A DNA stretch of 15,020 bases. It comes from an uncultured Campylobacter sp. GTDB taxonomy: Bacteria; Campylobacterota; Campylobacteria; Campylobacterales; Campylobacteraceae. Under the pieces are notes generated by a model that saw only the letters and a program-made list of their open reading frames with translations, did no database searches and was not told the origin of the DNA. Of the stretch, positions 1-7,197 are shown piece by piece (position 1 is the first letter of the stretch; each line of letters starts with the position of its first letter). The position numbers and the translations under genes are program-made. The DNA lies in contig NZ_CALIMQ010000010.1 in assembly GCF_938045535.1 (NCBI RefSeq), positions 1 to 15,020 on the forward strand, given 5' to 3'.

Positions 1-772
1 TTTTCTCTGCAGTTCCTTTGTAGTAGGGCTCGATGAAATTATCGAACGAATTTTTGAAAAAGCCCTCTTTGCTTAGCTTGATTAGCTCGCCGTTTAGAAA
101 ATCCAAAAGCTCCGAATTGCCCTTTTTCACGCCGATGGCTAAGAAATCCGAAGTGCCTAAATTTTTGATATTTACTTCAACCTTTTTATCTAATACCGGA
201 TAAGCCAGCACGACTAAGTTATCATCGGCATACCCGTCGCCCTGTCCAGCTTTTAGCGCCTTGTAGCAAGCGTTTGCGTTATCGCATCTGGCGATATTAT
301 AGCCTTGCTTTTCAAAGTATGTTTCTGCGGTACCGCCGCTAAGAACTAAAATAGTTTTATCTTGCAATTCATTTAAAGATTTAATCTTATCTTCGACGCG
401 GGTCAAAATGCCTATATTGACGCTAAAATACGGGGTCGTAAAATCGATCTGCTTCTCGCGCTCCGGAGTTACGGTAAGAGTTGCGATAACCGCGTCGACC
501 TTATCTTCTTGTAGGAATTTTATACGCTGATTTGCAAGCACGGAGGTAAACTCCACCTTCCCGCCTGATGGAAGCATATCTTTAGCGATGGCGTTTGCCA
601 TATCGACCTCAAAGCCCTGATGCACGCCGTCTTCTATCTTGCTAAACGGCGGCTGCGCGTCATAAACGCCTATTCTAAGTACTCCGCTACTTTTGATCTC
701 GGAGAGCGACCTTGCGCAAAGCGCACTACTAGCTAAAGCTGCGACAAACAGACTTAAGAGAAATTTCTTCAT
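1..772 (-). CDS. Amino-acid ABC transporter substrate-binding protein (family 3, CjaA/PEB1-like), C-terminus cut by window edge
   Basis: Periplasmic binding protein that would capture a polar amino acid for an ABC importer. Translating from ATG at 772 gives 257 residues with no stop before the window edge; family members are about 260, so only a few residues are missing. Residues 1-20 are a signal peptide ending ALCA, with no good lipobox. The family 3 signature GFEVDMANAIAKDM is at 53-66. ATLTVTPER (97-105) carries the Arg that normally binds the ligand carboxylate, and YADDNL (181-186) the acidic residues for the amino group. GGTAETYF (146-153) resembles CjaA more than PEB1a. The start has AAGGAAAAAGG just upstream. 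No permease or ATPase gene is visible on this side. The family is sure; the ligand (cysteine, aspartate/glutamate or other) cannot be told. Confidence 0.93.
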   Translation of the reverse strand, partial: MKKFLLSLFVAALASSALCARSLSEIKSSGVLRIGVYDAQPPFSKIEDGVHQGFEVDMANAIAKDMLPSGGKVEFTSVLANQRIKFLQEDKVDAVIATLTVTPEREKQIDFTTPYFSVNIGILTRVEDKIKSLNELQDKTILVLSGGTAETYFEKQGYNIARCDNANACYKALKAGQGDGYADDNLVVLAYPVLDKKVEVNIKNLGTSDFLAIGVKKGNSELLDFLNGELIKLSKEGFFKNSFDNFIEPYYKGTAEK

Positions 773-900
773 CCTTTTTCCTTTCTCATAAATAATTTCA
801 AAACTATTGCCACGGCTACGGAAAACCTCAAAATCCCGCCCGAATGGCAAGCAGACATTAAATTCGCCCGCAGGCGAAAAGCAATTTTAGCTTTTTATAT
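773..900 (-). promoter_or_regulatory. Promoter and structured 5' leader of the binding-protein gene
   Basis: On the minus strand a TATAAA -10 box lies at 894-899, predicting transcription from about 887 and a leader of roughly 115 nt. The leader holds two inverted repeats. TTCGCC/GGCGAA at 863-868 and 873-878 closes a four-base loop that reads UGCG in the RNA, a UNCG-type stable tetraloop. TTGCCA at 807-812 and TGGCAA at 845-850 encloses a G-rich then U-rich segment. An unstructured AT stretch and the ribosome binding site follow. I recognise no known riboswitch class. The elements are seen; the regulatory role is inferred. Confidence 0.45.
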
Positions 901-1387
901 CTTTAATGATTATTAAATAGTAAGTAAAGTCGCCAAATAAATTCGCTTTTTCATTGTTTGCTTCGATTTTGCGCGAGTTTTTTTTAGAGTTTTCATCCGC
1001 GTCCTAGCGATAGAATTTAAAATTTTTAAAATTTTGCAAAATTTTAAAGTCACGGAATTTTATAAAATTTTAAAGCTGCAGAATTGGGTGAGAAATTTTA
1101 TGAGCGCTTTAAAACTCGCGATGAAATTTTAAAATTTTATGAGATTAAATTTTGCAGATTGCATTTGACAAAACAGCACAAAAAAGGAGTGGAATTTTAA
1201 AATTCCGCGCTTTAGCGCAGACATAGTGGAATTTAAAATTCTTAAATTTCTACTTCCGCCCAGCAAAGTGGAATTTTAAAATTTTTAGCAAGCGTCGTAT
1301 TTTAAAAGCAAGCAAAATTAAATCTTTGCCACGCTACAGAATTCCGCGATAAAAGTGTGCCGCCAGCGCTAAATTTTGTGCCATAAA
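901..1387. repeat. Gene-free AT-rich spacer with AATTTTAAAATT palindromes
   Basis: No open frame of note and no RNA gene is recognised here. The stretch is dominated by variants of one palindromic motif: AAATTTTAAAATTTT at 1124-1138, the perfect 16-bp palindrome GGAATTTTAAAATTCC at 1191-1206, and GGAATTTTAAAATTTTT at 1270-1286, with looser copies near 1020-1080. The same motif appears in the other gaps of the window (for example around 4580, 8250 and 10380-10450) but hardly inside genes, so it marks intergenic DNA of this genome and not a single element. Confidence 0.6.
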
Positions 1388-1831
1388 TCATACTACAAAC
1401 ATCAGCTTGGCGCAAAGCACGATGATGAATCCGAATACAAAGGCGATCTTGTGGATATTTGCTCGTAAAAACTCAGGCGCGGGCCTTCCCATCGCGCGGC
1501 AGCTCAAATTTATCGCTACGCACACGGCGATGATGAGCGCGAGCGTGACTTTTAGCATAAAGATTTTTTGAAGCGGCGTGCCGAAATACCCGCCATTAGC
1601 GCTTCCGACCCAACGGCTCATCATCATTCCGCCGGTGATTATCAGCGTAAAAAGGCAAACCGGCATAATCTTAATCGCGCGCGAGCCGATCGCCTTTTTA
1701 ACGCGCTCAAAATCCGCGCCCAGCGCGCTTTTAAGCCGCGAAAAAATCACGACGTCGAAAAATATGTAGCCCAAAAAGATAATGGCGCAGATGAGATGGA
1801 CGATCTGCACGTAAGGATAAATTTGCTCCAC
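1388..1831 (-). CDS. CopD-superfamily small integral membrane protein
   Basis: A hydrophobic protein of about 147 residues with four probable membrane segments (roughly 8-28, 53-72, 88-110 and 126-146). VHLICAIIFLGYIFF near the N-terminus and the following short charged loop resemble the CopD/DUF2269 fold, in which membrane His residues can bind copper or haem; His sits in the first segment and in the last loop. Role in copper handling is suggested only by family. Two GTG codons are adjacent at 1834 and 1831. AAGGAG ends only 2 nt before the first and 5 nt before the second, so I prefer 1831. It stands alone between spacers, with its own upstream promoter candidate. Confidence 0.75.
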   Translation of the reverse strand: MEQIYPYVQIVHLICAIIFLGYIFFDVVIFSRLKSALGADFERVKKAIGSRAIKIMPVCLFTLIITGGMMMSRWVGSANGGYFGTPLQKIFMLKVTLALIIAVCVAINLSCRAMGRPAPEFLRANIHKIAFVFGFIIVLCAKLMFVV

Positions 1832-1859
1832 CACCGCTCCTTGTTATGGAATTTCGCCA

Positions 1860-1887
1860 ATTTTATGCGAAATTTCAAATTTTAGCA
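1860..1887 (-). promoter_or_regulatory. Promoter candidates for the CopD-like gene
   Basis: Reading leftward, an extended -10 TGCTAAAAT occupies 1879-1887 and a second TAAAAT lies at 1860-1865. They predict 5' ends about 40 or 20 nt before the GTG start. The same extended -10 word occurs before the DUF475 gene. No -35 box is seen, as usual in this group. Confidence 0.4.
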
Positions 1888-2051
1888 ATGATTTTCATCA
1901 ACGCGCCGCGAGCGGTTAAATTTAAGCCGATCGTGCGAGCGACGCAAATAAATTTTGGCAAAAGCGCGCGAGCAAATTTAGAAGTAAAGCCGCGCAGCTA
2001 AATTTAAAAATGGCCGCATTCGTAAATTTACAAAATTTACGAGCAGCGCCG

Positions 2052-2105
2052 CGCGGACGAAATTCTAAAATTCTAAAATTCTAAAATTCTAAAATTCCGT
2101 CCGCG
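2052..2105. repeat. 8-bp tandem repeat inside a perfect inverted repeat, 3' of the permease gene
   Basis: The unit AAATTCTA is repeated exactly four times from 2060 to 2091, followed by a partial unit AAATTC to 2097. The array is bounded by CGCGGACG at 2052-2059 and its exact complement CGTCCGCG at 2098-2105. It starts 24 nt beyond the stop codon of the minus-strand permease, so the GC stem with a 38-nt AT loop could act as its transcription end. A second hairpin, CGTAAATTT/AAATTTACG with a 3-nt loop, lies at 2021-2041. The structure is seen; the terminator role is inferred. Confidence 0.7.
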
Positions 2106-2128
2106 AAAACCCGCGCAAATTCCGCAAT

Positions 2129-3448
2129 CTATAACATCATCGAAAAGATTATGCCGAATACGATCAGCGGGATATTAAAGAAAATAAAGGTCGGCACGCA
2201 GGTATCCCAGATGTGGCTATGCCCGCCGTCGATATTCAGCCCCACGGTAGGCCCAAGCGTGCTATCGCTCGCAGGCGAGCCAGCATCGCCGATACCCGCT
2301 GCCACGCCGATGATAAAGATCGTTGCCGCCGTGCTAAAGCCCAACTGCGCGGCTAGCGGGCAGTATATCGTAGCGATGATAGGGATCGTGCCGAAGCTCG
2401 AGCCTATGCCCATCGTCACTAGCAGTCCGATACCGATCATTAGCAGCGCGCCGCCGAGTTTGCCGCCGCTTAAAGTGCTCGCTACGTGCACCAGCTCGTT
2501 CACGCCGCCGGTTTCTTTTAAGATCGTGCCGTATCCTGCGGCGATCAGCATCAAAAACGCGATGTATCCCATCATATGCACGCCCTCGTCAAATACGCTA
2601 TCCAGCTTTTTCCACTCAATGCCTTTGCTAGCAAGCATTACCAAAATTCCGCTAAGCGCGGCAAACGGAAGGGATTTGATCCAAATTTGCACCGCGAAGC
2701 ACACCGCGATGCCCGCTAGAGCGCCCCATTCGCGCATACCCATCTTAAGCTCGCTAAAATGCGCATCCAGGCTCTGTTTGGTTTCGGCGTAGTCTCTTGG
2801 CTTGCGGTAGTAGACCACGGCTAGGATGAGGCCCACGAGCATCGGCACGGCGCTTAGCCACATCACGCTCGATATATCGCTTAGGCTTACCGCGATACCG
2901 TTTGCGTTCATATTTTTTTCGATTAGCCCCATAAAGATAAGTCCGAATCCCAACGGCAGCGCCATATACGGCGTCTGCAAGCCGAACGTCAGCGCGCACG
3001 CTACGGCGCGGCGATCGATCTTTAGCGAGTTCATTATCTTGACTAGCGGCGGGATCAAAATCGGGATAAAGGCAATATGTACGGGGATTAAATTTTGTGA
3101 GAAGCACGCAAAAAAGGCGATCGAAAAGATAAAGACGTATTTTTTGTCGCTGATTAAATTTGCCACCGCGCGCACCAAGATCGCCGTTAAGTTGGTCTTT
3201 GAGATCGCGCTTGCGATGACGCCTAGCAGCAGATACGAGAGCGCGGTTTCTAAATTTCCGCCCATGCCGAGGCTGCCGGCGTTTTCGGGGTTGCCGTTTA
3301 TGAATAAATTTATGGCATCTCCCAGCGGGATCTTGCTTGAGAGCACGGCGCATATCGTGCCGATTAGGATCGCAAGCATTACGTTGCACCTCAGCAAGCA
3401 TAGCGCGCACATCACACAGATACTGATAAATACGGGATTGGTAAGCAT
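2129..3448 (-). CDS. YuiF/NhaC-type permease (predicted amino-acid or Na+/H+ transporter)
   Basis: An inner-membrane transporter of 439 residues with about ten to twelve hydrophobic segments. The motif GDAGSPASDSTLGPT (387-401), followed by a conserved GGHSHIWDT, is the hallmark of the COG2056 branch of the NhaC/ion-transporter superfamily, which includes B. subtilis YuiF, assigned as a histidine permease, and H. influenzae HI_0325. GSSFGTIPI before it fits the paired re-entrant regions of this superfamily. The frame is open upstream to a TTG at 3475, but ATG at 3448 has AAAAAAGG six bases before it and is preferred. The first ten residues are already hydrophobic, as in relatives. The substrate is not determined by sequence; histidine is the best guess, and Na+/H+ exchange is the older annotation. 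Confidence 0.85.
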   Translation of the reverse strand: MLTNPVFISICVMCALCLLRCNVMLAILIGTICAVLSSKIPLGDAINLFINGNPENAGSLGMGGNLETALSYLLLGVIASAISKTNLTAILVRAVANLISDKKYVFIFSIAFFACFSQNLIPVHIAFIPILIPPLVKIMNSLKIDRRAVACALTFGLQTPYMALPLGFGLIFMGLIEKNMNANGIAVSLSDISSVMWLSAVPMLVGLILAVVYYRKPRDYAETKQSLDAHFSELKMGMREWGALAGIAVCFAVQIWIKSLPFAALSGILVMLASKGIEWKKLDSVFDEGVHMMGYIAFLMLIAAGYGTILKETGGVNELVHVASTLSGGKLGGALLMIGIGLLVTMGIGSSFGTIPIIATIYCPLAAQLGFSTAATIFIIGVAAGIGDAGSPASDSTLGPTVGLNIDGGHSHIWDTCVPTFIFFNIPLIVFGIIFSMML

Positions 3449-3474
3449 CTTTTGCCTTTTTTGGAATTTTTGCA

Positions 3475-3509
3475 ATTATATAGAATTTAGGGCTAAATTT
3501 TGCTAAAAT
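3475..3509. promoter_or_regulatory. Divergent promoters between the permease and DUF475 genes
   Basis: On the minus strand a perfect TATAAT lies at 3475-3480, about 27 nt before the permease ATG. On the plus strand an extended -10 TGCTAAAAT lies at 3501-3509, about 27 nt before the DUF475 start. Both leave leaders of only about 20 nt with a ribosome binding site. This arrangement also argues against the TTG starts at 3475 and 3500, which fall inside the promoter. Confidence 0.55.
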
Positions 3510-3535
3510 TGCGCAAAAAATCGGCTAGGACGATG

Positions 3536-4546
3536 ATGAAATATTTTTACTCCTCTTTTGTAGTAAGCCTAATTGCGCTTGCTATCGCGTTTTATATCGG
3601 CGGTGCTGGTGCCGCTTATATCTGCGCGCTTTTATGCGCGCTCGAAATCAGCCTCAGCTGCGACAACGCCGTAGTCAATGCCAAAGTGCTAAAAGATATG
3701 GCGCCGGTGTGGCAGAGCAGATTTATCCTCTGGGGCATTCCGATCGCGGTTTTTGGCATGAGGTTTTTATTCCCCGTGCTAATCGTTGCCGCAAGCGCGC
3801 ATCTGGGTCTTTGGGAAACCCTCGTGCTGGCGCTTAAGCAGCCGCACCGCTACCATGAAATTTTAAGCGAGAACGAAGCGCAAATTTACGTTTTCGGCGG
3901 CGCGTTTTTGCTGATGGTCTTTTGCGATTTTTTCTTCGATGCGCAGCGCGAGCTACACTGGCTGGGCATAATCGAAAATAACGGGCTCTTGCGATTTTTA
4001 AAGCGCATTCCAAACGCTCCCACGCTGATCGCTCTAGCCGCGGGGCTCGTGCTGCTTGCTAAAACGGGCTCGGCTACGCTCGGCGTAGCGTATTTCGGCG
4101 CGATCCTGCTCTATCTGCTCATCTCCTGCTTCGACCGTCTTTTCGGCACGGACGGCGTAAAAAACGGTCTCGCGGGCTTTTTGTATTTAGAAACTCTGGA
4201 CGCGAGCTTTAGCTTCGACGGCGTGATCGGCGCGTTTGCGCTAAGCGATAATATCTTCATCATCATGCTAGGTCTCGGCGCCGGCGCGATGTTCGTGCGC
4301 TCCATCACGCTGTATCTCGTCGCGCGCGGCACGCTGTCGCACTTCGCATATCTGGAGCACGGCGCGCACTATGCTATCGCATGTTTGGCGTTTATAATGT
4401 TTGCCAAGCTGAAATTTGAAGTAAGCGAGATCATAACGGGCACCGTGGGGATATTATTTATCGCGCTATCGCTCCTTTCGTCGGTGCTTTACAACCGCCG
4501 CAACAAACGCAAGTTGATCGAAACGATCGCGGGAAACAACGAGTGA
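3536..4546 (+). CDS. DUF475 / TerC-superfamily integral membrane protein
   Basis: A protein of 336 residues with about nine membrane segments. It matches the DUF475 branch of the TerC superfamily by two related motifs: LEISLSCDNAVVNAKVL (36-52) and LETLDASFSFDGVIGAFAL (218-236). Both place an acidic residue and a SxD pair in the membrane, as in the metal-site repeats of TerC proteins. TerC relatives such as Alx and the Bacillus MeeF/MeeY have been linked to manganese export, so metal efflux is a reasonable inference, unproven for DUF475. Two ATGs stand in tandem at 3533 and 3536; AGGA is 2 nt from the first and 5 nt from the second, so 3536 is chosen. The C-terminus ends in a basic tail after the last membrane segment. 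Confidence 0.85.
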   Translation: MKYFYSSFVVSLIALAIAFYIGGAGAAYICALLCALEISLSCDNAVVNAKVLKDMAPVWQSRFILWGIPIAVFGMRFLFPVLIVAASAHLGLWETLVLALKQPHRYHEILSENEAQIYVFGGAFLLMVFCDFFFDAQRELHWLGIIENNGLLRFLKRIPNAPTLIALAAGLVLLAKTGSATLGVAYFGAILLYLLISCFDRLFGTDGVKNGLAGFLYLETLDASFSFDGVIGAFALSDNIFIIMLGLGAGAMFVRSITLYLVARGTLSHFAYLEHGAHYAIACLAFIMFAKLKFEVSEIITGTVGILFIALSLLSSVLYNRRNKRKLIETIAGNNE

Positions 4547-4597
4547 AATTTCATAGCGAGCTTTACGGCGCGCAGGCTAAATTTTAAAATTTCAAGC

Positions 4598-4631
4598 TAC
4601 CGCCGCAAGCGGTAAAATTTGCCCGCTTGCG
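4598..4631. terminator. Candidate two-way terminator between convergent genes
   Basis: Two overlapping hairpins lie between the convergent DUF475 and DUF3137 genes. TACCGC/GCGGTA pairs 4598-4603 with 4609-4614 around a CGCAA loop and is followed by AAATTT. Alternatively CGCAAGCGG at 4604-4612 pairs with CCGCTTGCG at 4623-4631. The T-run is weak, so factor-dependent ending is possible. Confidence 0.4.
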
Positions 4632-4709
4632 CCGCGTTAAATTTCAAAAGACGCCGAATTTCAAAAAGCGCTAAATTTAAAGACGCGAGATGACATTTTA
4701 AAATTCAAA

Positions 4710-5792
4710 TCAGCGATCGCGCGAGCTTAAGCCTTTATCGCGCAATATCTGTAGCTCCTCGCCGCCGGGTGGCGGGCTATTTGCGGACTCGCCGCTCTCG
4801 CTTGCGCCGCCAAAAAGCTCCTCATTCAAGCGCAGCTCGTCAATGATACCAAGAAGCTGCAAAACCTCGGCCTTTATCCGCTCGGCGTCTCTTAGCGTAG
4901 TGCGCGGCGAAAACAGCGCGGCTTCGAAGCGGTTTTTCGCGCCGTTTAAAAATAGATAAAATTTTCCGTCCATAAACGCCGCGCTAAGAGCGATCTTGGG
5001 CGCAAGCTTAAGCTTCAAAGCCCCTAAGCGATCCATAAAGCTAGGCGTCAAAAGATACCGCGCCTCGATCTTATCGCTTGCGAACACGCGAAATTCCTCG
5101 CCGAAAATCACGTCGTCCATCACCTCCTGATCGCCTAAAAATTTGGTGCCGGGCGAGCGGTCCGCGATGATGGTTTGCCCCTTAAATTTCTTATAAAACT
5201 CGCACACCAAAACCGAGCCGCTAAAGGCTTGCACATATTCGCCGAGCCTCCAAGCGTTCCAAAGCGCGATCGCCGATAGCAAAAAAGCCGCGGAAAGATC
5301 GCTCTTGGACCTTTGAGATAACTCTACAAGCCTCATAGATTCTCGCGTTTCATAGATTTTTATCGCCTCGCTTAGGCTAAATTTTACCCCTTTATACACG
5401 CCGTCTATCTGATCCTCGGCTACGAATTCATTATTCGGATAGATGCCCGTTTTGCGGATCTCTTCTTCGTCTATGCCGCTTTGCGGCTCGTATCTAAAGG
5501 CGGGGTCGATATCTGAAATGATGGCGCGGATGAAGGCGTCTTTGTAAAAGGCGTTGTACTCCCACTTAGCGATGGAATCATCATAAATCCCCCATACGCA
5601 GCTTACCGCAATTATCGGGATCATCGCGGACATCAGCACGGCGGAGGAGTATTCGTTTTGGATCAAGCCGTGGATAAACCAGCCGACGGAAAAAACCGCG
5701 ATACATAGCAATAAAATCAGCGGTTTTAGAAATTTTATCTTGCACTGCTGCTGCTTTTTTGCCAGCTCCTCTATCGTTCTGTCCATATCCAA
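4710..5792 (-). CDS. DUF3137-family membrane protein
   Basis: A protein of 360 residues of unknown function. After a charged start (1-20) come two membrane segments at about 21-42 and 50-69. DGVYKGVKFSLSEA (130-143) and KFKGQTIIADR (202-212) are the recognisable DUF3137 pieces. The rest is a soluble, probably cytoplasmic domain with beta-rich text such as KFYLFLNGAKNRFEAALF. A hydrophobic stretch at 164-186 sits where relatives I recall have a charged loop. The tail from 328 is low in complexity (SESGESANSPPPGGEE). TTG at 5792 has GGAG 8 nt upstream, while the ATG two codons later is 14 nt away, so TTG is preferred. It points toward the DUF475 gene and away from the peroxiredoxin-like gene. 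Operons of DUF3137 and LemA proteins are common, but no lemA is seen here. Confidence 0.8.
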   Translation of the reverse strand: MDMDRTIEELAKKQQQCKIKFLKPLILLLCIAVFSVGWFIHGLIQNEYSSAVLMSAMIPIIAVSCVWGIYDDSIAKWEYNAFYKDAFIRAIISDIDPAFRYEPQSGIDEEEIRKTGIYPNNEFVAEDQIDGVYKGVKFSLSEAIKIYETRESMRLVELSQRSKSDLSAAFLLSAIALWNAWRLGEYVQAFSGSVLVCEFYKKFKGQTIIADRSPGTKFLGDQEVMDDVIFGEEFRVFASDKIEARYLLTPSFMDRLGALKLKLAPKIALSAAFMDGKFYLFLNGAKNRFEAALFSPRTTLRDAERIKAEVLQLLGIIDELRLNEELFGGASESGESANSPPPGGEELQILRDKGLSSRDR

Positions 5793-5832
5793 AATTTAAC
5801 TCCGAATTTGATTTGCCTAAATTTCGCCCCTT

Positions 5833-5857
5833 ATTTTACGCTAAATTTTATTAAAAT
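5833..5857. promoter_or_regulatory. Divergent promoter candidates for DUF3137 and peroxiredoxin-like genes
   Basis: TAAAAT reads leftward at 5833-5838, giving a leader of about 35 nt for the DUF3137 gene. TAAAAT reads rightward at 5852-5857, giving a leader of about 60 nt for the peroxiredoxin-like gene. Only the -10 boxes are recognisable, so both are tentative. Confidence 0.35.
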
Positions 5858-5926
5858 TTCATCCGTTAAGCGGGTTTAAGATTTTTTATGCTATTTTTGC
5901 GACCTATTTCGATCAAAAGGCATAAG

Positions 5927-6358
5927 ATGATAAATTTACCGAAAAATTGCGTGGTTTTTACCTATCCGAAAATGGGCGGCAGCGGCAAATTTTTGCCCGC
6001 AGAGTTACGCGACGTGGCAGGGCTTACAGGCTGCACGCTTCAGTGCAAGGCCTACGAGAGCGCGCTTGCGCAGATAAAAGCCCTCGACTTTGAGCTTATC
6101 GCCGTAGGCAGCATGGGCGAGGCGGGCACGAGCGAGTTTAAGTGCGCTACGGGCGCCACGTTTGAGTTCATAAATGACGAAAAATTCGAGCTTGAAGCGC
6201 CGCTGCGGCTAGAAACCTTCACCACCGGCGACGGGAAGAAATTTTACCACCGCCAAACTCTGATTTTTCGAGGCGGCAAAGAGATAAAGCGCTTTAGCCG
6301 AATTGCCGAGCCCGAGCAGGACGCACAGAATGTACTTGCGGCGCTAAAGAGCTTGTGA
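5927..6358 (+). CDS. Peroxiredoxin-like (AhpC/TSA-type redoxin) protein
   Basis: A soluble, probably cytoplasmic protein of 143 residues. VVFTYPKMGGSGKFLPAEL followed by GLTGCTLQC (32-40) matches a branch of thioredoxin-fold peroxidases in which a YPxxG loop is followed by a GCTxQxC-like active site; Cys36 would be the peroxidatic and Cys40 a nearby resolving Cys. The C-terminal part, FYHRQTLIFRGGKEIKRF and the final EPEQDAQNVLAALKSL, fits the last strand and helix of that fold. Against the usual PxxxTxxC motif, the Thr is at -2 instead of -3, so peroxide activity is likely but not certain. The frame is open to an ATG at 5888, but AAAAGG lies six bases before the ATG at 5927, which starts just before the first strand. 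It may help detoxify peroxides in this microaerophile. Confidence 0.72.
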   Translation: MINLPKNCVVFTYPKMGGSGKFLPAELRDVAGLTGCTLQCKAYESALAQIKALDFELIAVGSMGEAGTSEFKCATGATFEFINDEKFELEAPLRLETFTTGDGKKFYHRQTLIFRGGKEIKRFSRIAEPEQDAQNVLAALKSL

Positions 6359-6464
6359 TCGATCGCTTCGGCGCCGCACTTTAAATTTCGCGCTCCAAAC
6401 GCGTTGCGACACGGAGCCGGAATTTAGCGCAGAGCGCATTTTCATTAAATTCAGCATTTTTAAT

Positions 6465-6490
6465 TAAAATGGCGCTAAATTTAACGGAGG
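6465..6490 (+). promoter_or_regulatory. Promoter and strong RBS of the first Sel1-like gene
   Basis: TTTTTAATTAAAAT ends at 6470 with the -10 hexamer TAAAAT at 6465-6470. It is followed by CGGAGG at 6485-6490, five bases before the ATG at 6496. This fixes the start downstream of an in-frame ATG at 6469, which overlaps the -10. Confidence 0.45.
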
Positions 6491-6495
6491 CGGGT

Positions 6496-7053
6496 ATGAA
6501 AAAATTTCTATTTTTGGCGATATTTTGCGCACTTGCGGCAAACTGCGGCGAGAGCGCGCAAGCGGATAAAATTTCTGCGGCGGGCAAAACAACGAGTATC
6601 GGCGAGACCGCCGCGCAAAGCGCTCACTTTCTAAAGAGCAGCAAGGCAAGCGCCGGCTCGCAAAGTAGCGCCGATGCAGTCATCCAAACGGACGGAATTT
6701 CGCGGGCGGATCTGCAAAGCTGCATCGTAAAAAGCGACGAAGGCTCCTGCGAGCGCGTCGCGCGCGGCCTGAAAAGCGGCTGCGAGCGCAAAGATCAGCT
6801 GTCGTGCTTTTTCTATGCAGATGCGCTAGGGCGGGGCTTGGGCGTGGAGAAGGACGTCGTGGCGTCGTTTGAGCTTTTTCGCGAGCAGTGTGATGCCGGC
6901 AGCAGCGAAGCGTGCTACGAGCTGTCGGTCAAATATCTCCAAGGAATCGGCACCCCTCAAAGCTTTGAGCTCTCGGGGCAAGCGCTAGACAGGGCGTGCA
7001 AAATGCACAACAAGCGCGCCTGCGCGGTGCTCGATCTACTGCCGAAAAATTAG
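6496..7053 (+). CDS. Exported cysteine-rich Sel1-like repeat protein (Hcp-like)
   Basis: A protein of 185 residues with a signal peptide (MKKFLFLAIFCALAANC). Cys17 could be a lipid site, but Asn at -1 makes a poor lipobox. Residues 20-70 are a Ser/Ala-rich linker. From 76 on come Cys pairs at 76/85, 96/104, 132/140 and 168/176. The last three pairs are spaced C-x7-C and repeat every 36 residues exactly, which is the Sel1-like repeat period with the disulfide of Helicobacter cysteine-rich proteins. YADALGRGLGVEKDVVASFELFREQC is a full repeat text. Hcp proteins are secreted helical repeat proteins that bind other molecules, and some bind penicillin; the ligand here is unknown. The neighbour downstream is of the same kind, 144 nt away, so a shared transcript is likely. 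Confidence 0.85.
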   Translation: MKKFLFLAIFCALAANCGESAQADKISAAGKTTSIGETAAQSAHFLKSSKASAGSQSSADAVIQTDGISRADLQSCIVKSDEGSCERVARGLKSGCERKDQLSCFFYADALGRGLGVEKDVVASFELFREQCDAGSSEACYELSVKYLQGIGTPQSFELSGQALDRACKMHNKRACAVLDLLPKN

Positions 7054-7197
7054 CGCGGCAGAAGCGGTAAAATTTCTGGCTTCAATCGCAAATAGGGCGC
7101 GTGAGCCTTTGAAATTTTAGCAGGCGGCGAGTGCGACACGCGATGAAGCAGTAAATCGGAGCGCGCGAGCGGATAAGCAAAATCAAAAGGAGTAGAG

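Noticed and set aside
2060..2097. Short repeats considered as a CRISPR array
   Set aside because: The units are 8 bp, directly joined and without spacers; no cas gene is present.
2754..3410. Open frame of 218 codons on the minus strand, and long frames on plus at 2151-2792 and 2826-3506
   Set aside because: All lie within the permease gene, with translations rich in Arg or Pro/Ser, no family text and no ribosome sites; they are shadows of a GC-rich gene.
3475..3500. TTG starts giving longer permease (3475) and DUF475 (3500) proteins
   Set aside because: Both overlap the divergent -10 boxes and lack ribosome sites; the ATGs downstream have them.
5888..5926. ATG at 5888 as start of the peroxiredoxin-like gene
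   Set aside because: No ribosome site and a basic N-terminal extension not expected in the family; the ATG at 5927 has AAAAGG at good spacing.
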